A DNA stretch of 64,000 bases from Paenibacillus sp. FSL R5-0490 (lineage in GTDB: Bacteria > Bacillota > Bacilli > Bacillales > Cytobacillaceae). The translations under genes and the position numbers were made by a program. Positions 9,840 to 18,127 of the stretch are shown one piece after another. How positions within the stretch are numbered: position 1 is the first letter of the stretch; every line of letters begins with the position of its first letter. The notes below the pieces were generated by a model, which was not told where the DNA came from, made no database searches, and worked only from the letters and a program-made list of their open reading frames with translations. The DNA lies in NCBI RefSeq assembly GCF_001956215.1, contig NZ_MRTQ01000024.1, forward strand, positions 1 through 64,000, given 5' to 3'.

Positions 9840-11000
9840 ATGCCAAATGAGGAAATGCTTTTGATTCCAGGACCTACACCTGTTGTGGATTCGATTTATG
9901 AGGCGATGTCACAGGAGACAAGGGGGCATACGGATCCGAGGTTTGCCGCTGTTTATAAGAGTGCGATAGAGAAAACGAGGGAGATGCTGAAAACGGATGG
10001 AGAAGTGTTTGTCATTTCTGGCTCCGGGACGATTGCGATGGAAATTGCTCTGGTGAACACGGTAGCAGCAGGAGAACGGCTATTGATTATTAGCCAGGGC
10101 TTTTTCGGTGATCGTTTCCTGCATTTAGCCAGGGCGTTCGGAATCCAGGCAGATATCATTCAATCCGAATGGGGTAAACAGGTGGACCCCGCAGCAGTCG
10201 AGGAAAAACTTGCATCTCATTCCTATAAAGCGGTGACGTTAACCCATGCTGATACATCAACAGGTGTTGCGGCTGACCTGAATTCCCTGGTGCCAATCAT
10301 TAAAAAGCATGGGGCACTTGTGATTCTGGATGGAGTCTGTGCGACCGCAGCGATAGAAGAGGATATGAGCAAGTCATATGACGGCGGAAAAATTGATGTC
10401 GTTTTAACTGGCTCGCAGAAGGCGATTGGTGTGCCGCCAGGACTCGCTGTTGTCGCATTCAATGAGACAGCATTGGCTGCCCGCCAACAAATGGAACGGG
10501 TTCCTGCCTATTATTGCGATATTTATAATTGGATTCCTATTATGCAGGACCCGCAAAAATACTTTGCTACACCTCCAGTGAATTTGATTTATGCCTATGA
10601 TGAGGGAATGAGGCTGGTGTTAGCAGAGGGAATGGAGCATCGCTATAAGCGTCATGAAGCATACGGCAAAGCTGTCCGGGCTGCGCTTGCTGAATATGGA
10701 ATGAAGGCAATTGCTGATGAAAATGCCGCTGCAGCAACTCTCAGCTGCATTCTTTACCCTAAAGGTATGGATGATGCTGAATTCCGGGCCTCTCTTGCGA
10801 AAAAAGGAGTCATTGTTGCCGGAGCCCTGGCTCATCTGGCAGGAAAAGCATTCCGAATCGGCCATATGGGAAATACGACTGAAGACATGCTTGAACAAGC
10901 AGTTATACGAATCGGTGAAACCACGAAAGAACTGGGCTTTGAAGCAGATATCCAAAAAGCGGTTACTACGTTTAGAGAGCTTGCAATGCCTGTTGCGTAA
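9840..11000 (+). CDS. Class V aminotransferase, alanine-glyoxylate aminotransferase family
   Basis: PLP-dependent fold-type I enzyme of 386 residues. The N-terminal LIPGPTPV, the SGSGTIAME phosphate-binding turn, the DGVCATAA aspartate and the Schiff-base lysine in GSQKAIG (Lys194) identify the alanine/serine-glyoxylate or purine-catabolic (PucG-like) branch. Members transfer an amino group to glyoxylate; the donor is undetermined because no purine or photorespiratory genes adjoin. A very strong AAAGGAGGA site precedes ATG 9840. It is monocistronic and closed by a terminator. Confidence 0.85.
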   Translation: MPNEEMLLIPGPTPVVDSIYEAMSQETRGHTDPRFAAVYKSAIEKTREMLKTDGEVFVISGSGTIAMEIALVNTVAAGERLLIISQGFFGDRFLHLARAFGIQADIIQSEWGKQVDPAAVEEKLASHSYKAVTLTHADTSTGVAADLNSLVPIIKKHGALVILDGVCATAAIEEDMSKSYDGGKIDVVLTGSQKAIGVPPGLAVVAFNETALAARQQMERVPAYYCDIYNWIPIMQDPQKYFATPPVNLIYAYDEGMRLVLAEGMEHRYKRHEAYGKAVRAALAEYGMKAIADENAAAATLSCILYPKGMDDAEFRASLAKKGVIVAGALAHLAGKAFRIGHMGNTTEDMLEQAVIRIGETTKELGFEADIQKAVTTFRELAMPVA

Positions 11001-11024
11001 TAATCAATGAAGAACCCATTAACT

Positions 11025-11048
11025 AGACTGCCTACCCGGCAGTCTTTT
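11025..11048 (+). terminator. Intrinsic terminator after the aminotransferase gene
   Basis: A perfect 8-bp stem (AGACTGCC with GGCAGTCT, 5-nt loop) runs into a short T tract. Confidence 0.85.
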
Positions 11049-11079
11049 CCCTGAAAAAAGAAGAATGGAGAATTTAAAA

Positions 11080-11601
11080 GTGATCGATTATCGAATTAAA
11101 CATGTGAAGGGCTATGATGAAAAAATAGGAGAACTTGTTTCAATGCTTGAACATACCAGGTCTGTGACGCTTAAAGATGTTGCTGGCTTGACACAAAATG
11201 AGCTGGATTTTCTTCCCGATGAAAACAGTAATTCAATAGGATCACTTTTGAAGCATATTGCTTTTGTTGAATATGTTCACCAAATCATTACTTTTGAGAA
11301 TAGAGATCTTAACGATGAAGAATATTCTAAATGGGCTGCGGCGTATGAATTGGGTGAGAAAGCAAGGAATGAATTTAATCATCATCCTCTGGAATTTTAC
11401 TTGGAGGAACTATCGGCAATTAGAGAGAAAACGTTAAAACTTTTAGCATCCAAACGGGATAGCTGGCTATATGAAGAAGGAAAGTGGAGCAATGGAGTCC
11501 CTTTCAACAACTATTGGTTCTGGTATCACGTTATGGAGGATGAAATCAGCCATCGGGGGCAAATCCGGGTGTTAAAAAGACAGCTGGCAGCTCAGAGATG
11601 A
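11080..11601 (+). CDS. DinB-like four-helix protein
   Basis: Protein of 173 residues in the DinB/DUF664 superfamily. Conserved histidines occur in SLLKHIAF, WFWYHVMEDEISHRGQ and similar positions, where family members form a four-helix bundle and often bind a metal. Some relatives are bacillithiol- or mycothiol-dependent enzymes, but most are uncharacterised. I prefer GTG 11080, which has GGAG nine bases upstream, over ATG 11065, which lacks a ribosome-binding site. Two more DinB proteins are encoded at 56931 and 59993. Confidence 0.8.
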   Translation: MIDYRIKHVKGYDEKIGELVSMLEHTRSVTLKDVAGLTQNELDFLPDENSNSIGSLLKHIAFVEYVHQIITFENRDLNDEEYSKWAAAYELGEKARNEFNHHPLEFYLEELSAIREKTLKLLASKRDSWLYEEGKWSNGVPFNNYWFWYHVMEDEISHRGQIRVLKRQLAAQR

Positions 11602-11691
11602 TAAGATAACCGCCTCCTTTTTTCCAAAAATATGAAACTAAACTTTCATTAGATCGTATATAAGGTAAAACATTTAAAGGCGGTTTAATGG

Positions 11692-11844
11692 ATGAAAAAA
11701 ATGAACTGGGGTCTTTCAGGAAGCGGAATGGCATTTGGTCTGTCTCTAGGATTAGTTTTTGGAATGCTCTTTGAAAATTGGGCTTTGGGCATTGCCATGG
11801 GAGTTGCTTTTGGGGCATCGTTTGGATCCTCAGAAAAGAAGTAA
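11692..11844 (+). CDS. Small glycine-rich membrane protein (50 residues)
   Basis: The sequence MKKMNWGLSGSGMAFGLSLG and the following residues form two Gly/Ala-rich hydrophobic stretches with small-xxx-small spacing (glycine-zipper-like), then end in a charged SSEKK tail. AAAGGCGG sits about ten bases before ATG 11692. The next gene's Shine-Dalgarno overlaps this stop codon, which supports a two-gene operon. The function is unknown; it is plausibly a membrane-embedded partner of the downstream protein. Confidence 0.65.
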   Translation: MKKMNWGLSGSGMAFGLSLGLVFGMLFENWALGIAMGVAFGASFGSSEKK

Positions 11845-11857
11845 AGGAGGAGCTGCC

Positions 11858-12517
11858 TTGATCAAAAACAAAAAGCTCTTTTTGACATCAATTGTCTTAA
11901 TCGTTATTTCCATGGCTTTAAACTTCCCTTTTCCGCATCAAAATCGACTAGGTGAAGCAGGGGTTATGATATTAAATATTCCAATTAATTCAGCGGATGG
12001 AATTCATTATACAGGGATATTTATTCTCCTTTTACTTGTGCTGGGTATGGTCCTGCTTCATCGTTCACTCGAAAAATATCATTTGCGATCATTTTTTACC
12101 GTTATCATCATCGTTTCCCTTCTGCCTCCTTCTCTGGCAGAGGCTTATCAAAAAACGCTGGCAAATGGCATCAATGCCGTTTCCTATATAAAAGATGAAA
12201 GTCAATGTAAGTTTGTAATGATTGGTGAAGATACTTTGCAGGGAACTTGTGAGCTGCCATTTGAAAATTACAGCAATGAAGAAGTGTCTTTTACTATCGG
12301 CTTTTATGACAGATATTTATTTGAAGAGGATGTAAAGATGCTTTCACTGATGAACAGCGGTGAACCTAGTAACGTTAAATTGCTCCCTAACGAAGCTAAG
12401 GTTGTCCGGATTGAGAAAGAGATCGATGTGTCAAAAATCAAAAACCACGTTGAAAATGGAGAGGCCGCTTATGTAAGCATCATTATTCATGCTGGTGAGA
12501 AAAGCAGGAAATTGTAA
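11858..12517 (+). CDS. Membrane protein of unknown function
   Basis: Protein of 219 residues with an N-terminal signal-anchor (about residues 5-20), further hydrophobic segments near 46-62 and 73-90, and an extracytoplasmic C-terminal domain of about 120 residues containing two cysteines (SQCKFV and GTCELP) that could form a disulfide. The start is TTG 11858, directly after AAAGGAGGAG. Its coupling to the 50-residue gene suggests a joint membrane role. I recognise no family. Confidence 0.7.
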   Translation: MIKNKKLFLTSIVLIVISMALNFPFPHQNRLGEAGVMILNIPINSADGIHYTGIFILLLLVLGMVLLHRSLEKYHLRSFFTVIIIVSLLPPSLAEAYQKTLANGINAVSYIKDESQCKFVMIGEDTLQGTCELPFENYSNEEVSFTIGFYDRYLFEEDVKMLSLMNSGEPSNVKLLPNEAKVVRIEKEIDVSKIKNHVENGEAAYVSIIIHAGEKSRKL

Positions 12518-12532
12518 GAGGGGCTGAGGCTA

Positions 12533-12991
12533 ATGACCATTAAATTAAAACCCGTCACAAGAGATAACTGGGAAGAAGCCATACAGATGAAGGTAAAAGA
12601 ATGGCAGCGTGATTTCGTTCCCTCAGCGGCTGTATCACTTGCCAAGGTTTATATTAAACCAGATGGGGACGCAGTAGAGTATATTCCATTCTCAATCTAT
12701 GACAATGATAAAATGGTTGGTTTCATCATGCATGCCTATGAGCCGGATACAGTTAATATGTATTGGATAAACGGTTTTTTTATTGATCAGAAGTATCAGG
12801 GCAGGGGCTATGGCCGGGCTGCATTAGAGGAGATGATCAGCTGGATAAAAACTAAAATTCCAAAATGCGAGGAAATCCGCTTAACGGTTCATAAAGATAA
12901 TCAACACGCAAGGATACTTTATAAAAACTTCGGATTTTCCCCCACCGGGGAGATATGGGGAGAGGAAGAGGTTTACTATTTTTCAGTATAA
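12533..12991 (+). CDS. GNAT N-acetyltransferase, BltD/PaiA-like
   Basis: GNAT protein of 152 residues with the acetyl-CoA loop YQGRGYGRAAL at about residues 86-96 and a C-terminal ARILYKNFGF segment. The overall pattern, including WINGFFIDQKYQG, resembles the spermidine/spermine acetyltransferase BltD of B. subtilis, so polyamine acetylation is possible but inferred. It overlaps no gene and is followed 11 bp later by a methyltransferase gene. Confidence 0.85.
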   Translation: MTIKLKPVTRDNWEEAIQMKVKEWQRDFVPSAAVSLAKVYIKPDGDAVEYIPFSIYDNDKMVGFIMHAYEPDTVNMYWINGFFIDQKYQGRGYGRAALEEMISWIKTKIPKCEEIRLTVHKDNQHARILYKNFGFSPTGEIWGEEEVYYFSV

Positions 12992-13002
12992 AGGAGTTAT
13001 TT

Positions 13003-13749
13003 ATGATTAATGAAACACTGGAAATAAATAAGAAAAGCTGGGATGAAGCGGCTAAAAGGTTTTATGGTCGAAATCCGCTTCCTGAATATGGACCATTGGC
13101 ACCAACTGAAGATGACCTTCACTTGTTTGGAGATGTGCGAAGCTTAAAGATGCTGGAGATTGGCTGCGGCAGCGGGCATTCCCTAAAGTATTTGGACCAG
13201 CGGGGAGCAGGTGAATTATGGGGATTGGATTTATCGTCCCGTCAAATCGATGCTGCCAAGGAACTCTTGAAAAATTCTTCCTCAAAAGTAAAGCTGTTTG
13301 AATCCCCGATGGAACAAAATCCCGGAATCCCTGCTGATTATTTCGATGCCGTTTTTTCCATTTATGCGATTGGCTGGACCACGAATTTAGAAGAGACGCT
13401 GAAAAACGTTCATTCCTATCTTAAATCAGGCGGGATGTTTATTTTCAGCTGGGAGCATCCCTTGTATAACCGGATTAAGGCTGAAAATGGAGTATTAATT
13501 ATGGATAAATCCTATCATGAAGAAGGCCCCTATCAGCACATTGCATGGAACCAGCCTGCCATTATGCAGCAATATAAATTAAGTACATATATCAATCTAC
13601 TAATAGAAAACGGGTTTGCGATTGAAAGGGTAATTGAAGATGTAAGTCTTACTGAGGAAGATGTTCAGCGGCATGCCAATCGATGGTATTCCTATGAAAA
13701 AACCAAAGCTTTACCCGCTGTTTTTATTATTAAATGCAGAAAGTTATAG
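13003..13749 (+). CDS. Class I SAM-dependent methyltransferase
   Basis: Protein of 248 residues with motif I as MLEIGCGSGHS (about residues 49-59), the acidic LWGLDLS strand, and the post-motif FDAVFSIYAIGW, which define a Methyltransf_11/25-type fold. It transfers a methyl group from S-adenosylmethionine to an unknown small substrate. ATG 13003 follows AAGGAG and is chosen over an upstream in-frame codon inside the acetyltransferase gene. It is probably co-transcribed with both flanking GNAT genes. Confidence 0.85.
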   Translation: MINETLEINKKSWDEAAKRFYGRNPLPEYGPLAPTEDDLHLFGDVRSLKMLEIGCGSGHSLKYLDQRGAGELWGLDLSSRQIDAAKELLKNSSSKVKLFESPMEQNPGIPADYFDAVFSIYAIGWTTNLEETLKNVHSYLKSGGMFIFSWEHPLYNRIKAENGVLIMDKSYHEEGPYQHIAWNQPAIMQQYKLSTYINLLIENGFAIERVIEDVSLTEEDVQRHANRWYSYEKTKALPAVFIIKCRKL

Positions 13750-13766
13750 CATGTGGAGATGAAAAA

Positions 13767-14324
13767 ATGCTGAAAGAAATCATAATTGATTGTGGTGAAG
13801 TAATCCTTAGGGAATACCGGATGGAGGACGTCCAGGCACTCTATGAAATTACTTCCCAGCCGGAAGTTTATGAGTTTATTCCAGGTGCACAGGCTACGCT
13901 AGGGCAGCGGGTGGACTGGATGGAGAATTATGAAATACCGGCGAATGAAAAATTCAAGTCCTCAATGCCAGATCTGAAAGATGCCGGCTTTTTGAATTTG
14001 GGAATTGTTCTTAAGGAAACTGGAGAGTTTATTGGCTTTTGCAATACAGGAATAAAGGACGAACTGCCAGAACCGAACAGGGAAATTGGCTATGCCATCT
14101 CGAAGCACTGCCGGAATAAAGGTTATTCCACCCTTGCAGCAAAAGGGCTAATAGATTTTCTTTTTGAAAAAACGGCTCTTGAAACAATAAATGCTGTTGC
14201 ATTAACCAGCAATGCCAGTTCCAATAGAGTTCTGCAAAAATGCGGCTTCAAGCTTGCTGGCGAAATAGAGATTGATGGAGAACTGTTTCTCCATTACACC
14301 ATTAGAAAAAGGGATTGGGCTTAG
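13767..14324 (+). CDS. GNAT N-acetyltransferase, RimJ/RimL-like
   Basis: Protein of 185 residues with the GNAT layout: LREYRMEDVQALYEI at the start, EIGYAISKHCRNKGYST as the acetyl-CoA region, and NRVLQKCGFKLAGE near the end. This pattern is shared by ribosomal-protein acetyltransferases and a large set of resistance or housekeeping relatives. ATG 13767 has TGGAG upstream; an earlier in-frame ATG overlaps the methyltransferase gene. It is the last gene of the small operon before a hairpin. Confidence 0.8.
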   Translation: MLKEIIIDCGEVILREYRMEDVQALYEITSQPEVYEFIPGAQATLGQRVDWMENYEIPANEKFKSSMPDLKDAGFLNLGIVLKETGEFIGFCNTGIKDELPEPNREIGYAISKHCRNKGYSTLAAKGLIDFLFEKTALETINAVALTSNASSNRVLQKCGFKLAGEIEIDGELFLHYTIRKRDWA

Positions 14325-14336
14325 ATAATTTTCAAA

Positions 14337-14364
14337 GACACCCGCCATTCAATATGGGGGTGTC
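14337..14364. terminator. Hairpin between convergent genes
   Basis: A 7-bp stem GACACCC/GGGTGTC separates the GNAT gene from the minus-strand 46-residue gene. The T-rich side is on the minus strand. Confidence 0.6.
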
Positions 14365-14375
14365 CCGCGTTAAGG

Positions 14376-14516
14376 TTATAGATCAGATTTAGGATTTGTA
14401 TTAAATGTGCCGTTTTTATTTTCCTTTTCATGTCCGCGAACCTGGTCTCCGCCATTTCCCTTTTCGTGCACCTTTTTGCCGCCGAGTTTTACGTTTGGAT
14501 ATTCTTGTTCCCGCAT
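14376..14516 (-). CDS. Small hydrophilic protein (46 residues)
   Basis: The frame encodes a Gly/Lys/Asn-rich, strongly hydrophilic peptide (begins MREQEYPNVKLGGKKVHEKG) with no hydrophobic core. The Shine-Dalgarno GGAGGTGAA lies 4 bases before the ATG on the minus strand, which strongly supports translation. Composition resembles minor small acid-soluble spore proteins, but I cannot match it to a named one. It is monocistronic. Confidence 0.65.
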   Translation of the reverse strand: MREQEYPNVKLGGKKVHEKGNGGDQVRGHEKENKNGTFNTNPKSDL

Positions 14517-14583
14517 GGTCTTCACCTCCATGTTAATTAAATTATCCATAAAGGAAATAAATATATATTTTTGGGGTTATTAA

Positions 14584-15174
14584 ATGGAAATTACACTAAT
14601 CAGACATGGCAGGTCAGCGCATATAGAAGACCACCGCCTGAATAGCCGTGAATTTAAGAAATGGGTTGAAACGTATAACCGTTTAGGGATTCTTGAAGAT
14701 GAAGTTTGTCCTTCAGATGCTCTGGAAAAAGGGGTTTCAGCATCTTTAATACTTACAAGTAATCTGAAGAGGTCTATCGAGTCCGCTAAATGCATAAATC
14801 CCTTCGCAAAGATTCATGCAGATCCAATATTCAGTGAAGCTGAATTGCCCATTCCTGCAAGTAATTTGCCGGGACTGAAATTAAGGCCCAAAACCTGGGC
14901 ACTGGTATTAAGGTTACTTTGGATATGCGGCTATTCGCAGGGGTGTGAATCATATAGGGATGCAAAGCTTCGGGCAAAGCAAGCATCATTATTATTAACC
15001 TCAATTGCAAAAGAACATCATTCTGCTGTTCTCGCGGGACACGGTTTTTTTAACCTGTTAATTGCGGGGGAACTTCAAAAAGCCGGATGGACCGGTAAGA
15101 GGAAAACAGGTTTAAAGCATTGGAACACAGATACTTACGTTCATTTCGGAGGGGATGAAAATGTTAATACCTAA
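14584..15174 (+). CDS. Histidine phosphatase family protein
   Basis: Protein of 196 residues whose N-terminal LIRHGRSAH is the RHG motif with the phosphoacceptor histidine, and whose C-terminal AVLAGHGFFN supplies the second catalytic histidine. The fold is that of phosphoglycerate mutase-like phosphatases with varied substrates. It overlaps the next gene by 14 bases, indicating translational coupling. The substrate is unknown. Confidence 0.85.
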   Translation: MEITLIRHGRSAHIEDHRLNSREFKKWVETYNRLGILEDEVCPSDALEKGVSASLILTSNLKRSIESAKCINPFAKIHADPIFSEAELPIPASNLPGLKLRPKTWALVLRLLWICGYSQGCESYRDAKLRAKQASLLLTSIAKEHHSAVLAGHGFFNLLIAGELQKAGWTGKRKTGLKHWNTDTYVHFGGDENVNT

Positions 15175-16186
15175 CCTACCATCGAAATTTAAGAATTTTG
15201 GACAATATGAGTGCCACGGATCAAGCGATCTATATGAGTTCTTGTCTTACAAGATTGCGGAGGATGAGGAATTGCTGGTTTTGGCATCAGAAGCGAGAGA
15301 CGGCCAGCCTGTGCCAAATTTGTTTTTTGGAGCCATTCATTATCTGCTGTTACAAGGGAAAGAGCATGTACTTAAGGAATTCTATCCTAGTATAGTGGAG
15401 GATCCAAGAACCCCCCAGGATTCCTTCCAAAGCTTTAAAGATTTCTGCAGGCTGTATTCACAAGAAATTAAAGAGATAGTACAAACAAGAATAGTTCAGA
15501 CGAATGAAGTAAGGCGCTGTGCTTACTTATACCCAGTATTCGATTACATTTACCAGCAAACCAAAAAGCCGCTGGCCCTGATTGAAATCGGAACCAGCGC
15601 CGGACTCCAGCTTCTTTGGGATAAATACAGCTACTCTTATGGAACAGGAGAAACATACGGGCATCCAAACGCAAACGTTCATTTATCCTCTGAAATCAAG
15701 GGGGGCCATATCCCGATTTTTTCTGAAGAAATGCCGCCGGTTGCTTCAAGAGTTGGGGTTGATCTTCATATAAATGACTTGAATATCGGGGAAGATTTTT
15801 TGTGGCTGAAATCACTTATCTGGCCTGAACATGAGGAGAGAAGAACTCTATTCGAAAAAGCTGCCCAATGTGTAAGGGGAAATCCAATCTCCCTTATAGA
15901 AGGAGATGGTGTTGAGCTTCTGCCAAGTTTGATTGAAGCTATACCTGAAGAACATTCAGTCTGTGTATTCCACACACATGTGGCCAATCAAATGCAGCCA
16001 GAAGTAAAAGAGAATCTGCTTGCAAAAATAAAAGCAAGCGGACGCATGAGGGATATCTTTCATATTTATAACAATATCCAGGACCGGAATCTGCATCTAG
16101 ATTATTATTTGCATGCTGCAGAATACAAGAAACTGGCCAGCCAAACAGAAGGGCATGGAAAGTGGTTTACATGGGAATTGAATTAG
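15161..16186 (+). CDS. DUF2332 domain-containing protein
   Basis: Protein of 341 residues matching the DUF2332 pattern: ALIEIGTSAGLQLLWDKY in the middle, RVGVDLHINDL, and LIWPEHEERRTLFEKA. The GTSAGL turn looks like a SAM-binding motif I, so a methyltransferase-related role is possible, but the family is uncharacterised. I chose ATG 15161, six bases after GGAGGGG, over ATG 15155, which abuts that site. It is co-transcribed with the histidine phosphatase gene. Confidence 0.8.
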   Translation: MLIPNLPSKFKNFGQYECHGSSDLYEFLSYKIAEDEELLVLASEARDGQPVPNLFFGAIHYLLLQGKEHVLKEFYPSIVEDPRTPQDSFQSFKDFCRLYSQEIKEIVQTRIVQTNEVRRCAYLYPVFDYIYQQTKKPLALIEIGTSAGLQLLWDKYSYSYGTGETYGHPNANVHLSSEIKGGHIPIFSEEMPPVASRVGVDLHINDLNIGEDFLWLKSLIWPEHEERRTLFEKAAQCVRGNPISLIEGDGVELLPSLIEAIPEEHSVCVFHTHVANQMQPEVKENLLAKIKASGRMRDIFHIYNNIQDRNLHLDYYLHAAEYKKLASQTEGHGKWFTWELN

Positions 16187-16320
16187 ATTCCATTAATCTT
16201 TCGCTCTCCGAAAATTTTGAAACTTGACATCATCTGTTATACTTATCTAGGTAAGTATATATTGTTTTAACCTATTAACAGATATATCTTGCAAATATTA
16301 AGTGATAGGTGGAAATACAA

Positions 16321-17271
16321 ATGAGTCAAAAACCGTACAGAGTATTACTTTACTACATGTATGTTCCAATTGAGGACCCTGAAGAGTTCGCAAGGGAGCA
16401 TAAAGCATTCTGCAATGAGCTGGGCCTTAAAGGGCGTATTCTTGTTGCGAATGAAGGAATTAATGGGACTGTATCCGGACCAGTGGAACAGACCGACCGC
16501 TATATGGAAGCGATGAAGCAGGATCCGCGCTTTGCGGAGATGGTTTTCAAAATAGATGAAGCAGATGGACATGCATTTCCTAAGATGAAGGTTCGTGCAC
16601 GCCCCGAGCTTGTAACCCTTCGCCTTGAAGACGATGTGAACCCGAACGAGATTACAGGCAAATACCTTGAGCCAAAAGAGTTCTACGAAAGACTTCAGGA
16701 TGAAGACACGATTGTGCTGGATGCACGAAATGATTATGAATATGATCTTGGACACTTCAGAGGAGCGATCAGGCCGGATATTGAAAACTTCCGCGATCTG
16801 CCAAACTGGGTCCGTGAAAATAAAGAATTGCTTGGCGATAAAAAGATCATTACGTATTGCACAGGCGGCATCCGCTGTGAAAAGTTCTCCGGCTGGCTTG
16901 TAAAAGAAGGCTTTGAAGATGTAGCCCAGCTTCACGGAGGAATTGTCACATATGGAAAAGACCCTGAGGTACAGGGGCAGCTCTGGGATGGCCAGCTTTA
17001 TGTTTTCGATGATCGCATTGGTATTCCCGTTAACCAAAAGGAGCATGTAGTCGTTGGTAAGGACTACTTCACAGGCGAGCCTTGTGAACGCTACGTCAAC
17101 TGTGCAAATCCTGCCTGCAATAAAAAAATCCTTTGCTCTGAAGAAAACGAGCATAAATACATGCGCAGCTGTTCTGATGAATGCCGCACGGATCAACGGA
17201 ACCGTTATATTGCTGAGCACGGCCTTTCAGAGGCAGATGTGGAAGAAAGATTAGAAAAAATAAAAGCATAA
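16321..17271 (+). CDS. trhO: tRNA uridine(34) hydroxylase, rhodanese-domain protein
   Basis: Protein of 316 residues: an N-terminal acylphosphatase-like domain ([17 protein letters not shown]), a rhodanese domain (about residues 120-215) with active-site Cys180 in YCTGGIRC, and a C-terminal cysteine-rich segment ([12 protein letters not shown] ... CSDEC). This matches TrhO/YceA (B. subtilis YbfQ), which makes 5-hydroxyuridine at tRNA wobble position 34 using prephenate-derived chemistry. ATG 16321 follows AGGTGG; the in-frame GTG at 16309 overlaps that site and is less likely. Confidence 0.9.
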   Translation: MSQKPYRVLLYYMYVPIEDPEEFAREHKAFCNELGLKGRILVANEGINGTVSGPVEQTDRYMEAMKQDPRFAEMVFKIDEADGHAFPKMKVRARPELVTLRLEDDVNPNEITGKYLEPKEFYERLQDEDTIVLDARNDYEYDLGHFRGAIRPDIENFRDLPNWVRENKELLGDKKIITYCTGGIRCEKFSGWLVKEGFEDVAQLHGGIVTYGKDPEVQGQLWDGQLYVFDDRIGIPVNQKEHVVVGKDYFTGEPCERYVNCANPACNKKILCSEENEHKYMRSCSDECRTDQRNRYIAEHGLSEADVEERLEKIKA

Positions 17272-17276
17272 GATGA

Positions 17277-17450
17277 TTAGAGCAGATTTTCCTTTATGGA
17301 AACTGCTCTTTTTTTATAGGAAAATTCAACCAAATCTCCATTCTTACTGATTAAAAAATCCCGGGTAATCAATTGATCCCTTGTCAGCGGCCGGTCATAA
17401 GGAAGCTTCTGAATGGCCGGAAGAAACATTGAAAGTAATGAGGGCTCCAT
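17277..17450 (-). CDS. Possible small protein (57 residues) convergent with trhO
   Basis: The frame encodes a compact peptide with plausible composition (MEPSLLSMFLPAIQKLPYDR followed by an LTRDQLITRDFLISKNGDLVEF-type segment written here only in part). The upstream ribosome-binding site is weak (ACGAGAA). Its last codons lie in the trhO terminator stem. I do not recognise the family; its regular amino-acid pattern argues for a gene, the poor initiation site against. Confidence 0.45.
   Translation of the reverse strand: MEPSLLSMFLPAIQKLPYDRPLTRDQLITRDFLISKNGDLVEFSYKKRAVSIKENLL
17279..17315 (+). terminator. Intrinsic terminator of trhO
   Basis: AGAGCAG (17279-17285) pairs with CTGCTCT (17303-17309), with an inner TTTCC/GGAAA helix, followed by eight T residues. 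Confidence 0.85.
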
Positions 17451-17549
17451 TAAATTCTCGTTTTAATCACAGTTATTATGATTAATGTTACCAAATCAAG
17501 AATAAACAAAGCCATTTAAGAGACATTAACAAATAAAAAGGATTTTGCT

Positions 17550-18014
17550 ATGATTGGACTGCTGGTTGCCATCATTCTTTTTAATTTCGTTGCCTTTAAA
17601 ACAAATAAACGTTTGACGAAAAACCAAATTTTACATATATGGACATTTACCATATCACTTCAGATGACCTTTGATGTTATGGTCGAGTTTAAATATTGGG
17701 GATATTGGTATTTTAACAAGGAACCCAATTGGGGAGGGCTCTTGGCGCACATTGCGCTGTTGCCCCCGGTGAATATGATGTTTCTGAACTGGTATCCTTT
17801 TAAAGGAGATCTTATTAAACGTTTTTCTTATATCTTTTTCTGTGTAGTGGCTATTTTGCTGTATGAAGTTCTCACCTTATTGCCGGAACCCTGGGGGTAT
17901 TTTCGCTATGGCTGGTGGAGATTATGGCATGCGGCAATACTTGACCCCATTCTCCTTCTATTAGTGGTGGTATTTTATAAATGGATTATCCGGCTGGAAG
18001 GGGAACTTAAATAA
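17550..18014 (+). CDS. CBO0543-family membrane protein (paralogue 1)
   Basis: Protein of 154 residues, mostly hydrophobic, with about four to five transmembrane segments and conserved aromatic motifs (FDVMVEFKYWGYWYF, LLYEVLTLL, YGWWRLWHA). This pattern is the CBO0543 family, common in spore-forming Firmicutes and uncharacterised. A paralogue lies at 45488-45925. AAAAAGG precedes the ATG. It is monocistronic. Confidence 0.75.
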   Translation: MIGLLVAIILFNFVAFKTNKRLTKNQILHIWTFTISLQMTFDVMVEFKYWGYWYFNKEPNWGGLLAHIALLPPVNMMFLNWYPFKGDLIKRFSYIFFCVVAILLYEVLTLLPEPWGYFRYGWWRLWHAAILDPILLLLVVVFYKWIIRLEGELK

Positions 18015-18025
18015 TTGATGATTCG

Positions 18026-18051
18026 AAAGGGGGATATGCTACCCCCTTTTT
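18026..18051 (+). terminator. Intrinsic terminator
   Basis: AAAGGGGG (18026-18033) pairs with CCCCCTTT (18042-18049) and leads into a T tract. Confidence 0.85.
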
Positions 18052-18085
18052 GTGTTGCATAAAAATGAATTTAGGCAGATGACTA

Positions 18086-18094
18086 TGATACAAT
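18086..18094 (+). promoter_or_regulatory. Extended -10 element upstream of the SNF2 gene
   Basis: TGATACAAT has the TG-N-TAnnnT form of an extended -10 box, about 33 bases before the GTG start. No clear -35 is seen. Confidence 0.4.
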
Positions 18095-18127
18095 TTTGGT
18101 ATAGATTTTCCCGGAAGGAGAACATTT

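Noticed and set aside
16222..16256. Sigma-A promoter with TTGACA upstream of trhO
   Set aside because: TTGACA is present, but TATACT is only 8-9 bases away and no -10 occurs at 16-18 bases.
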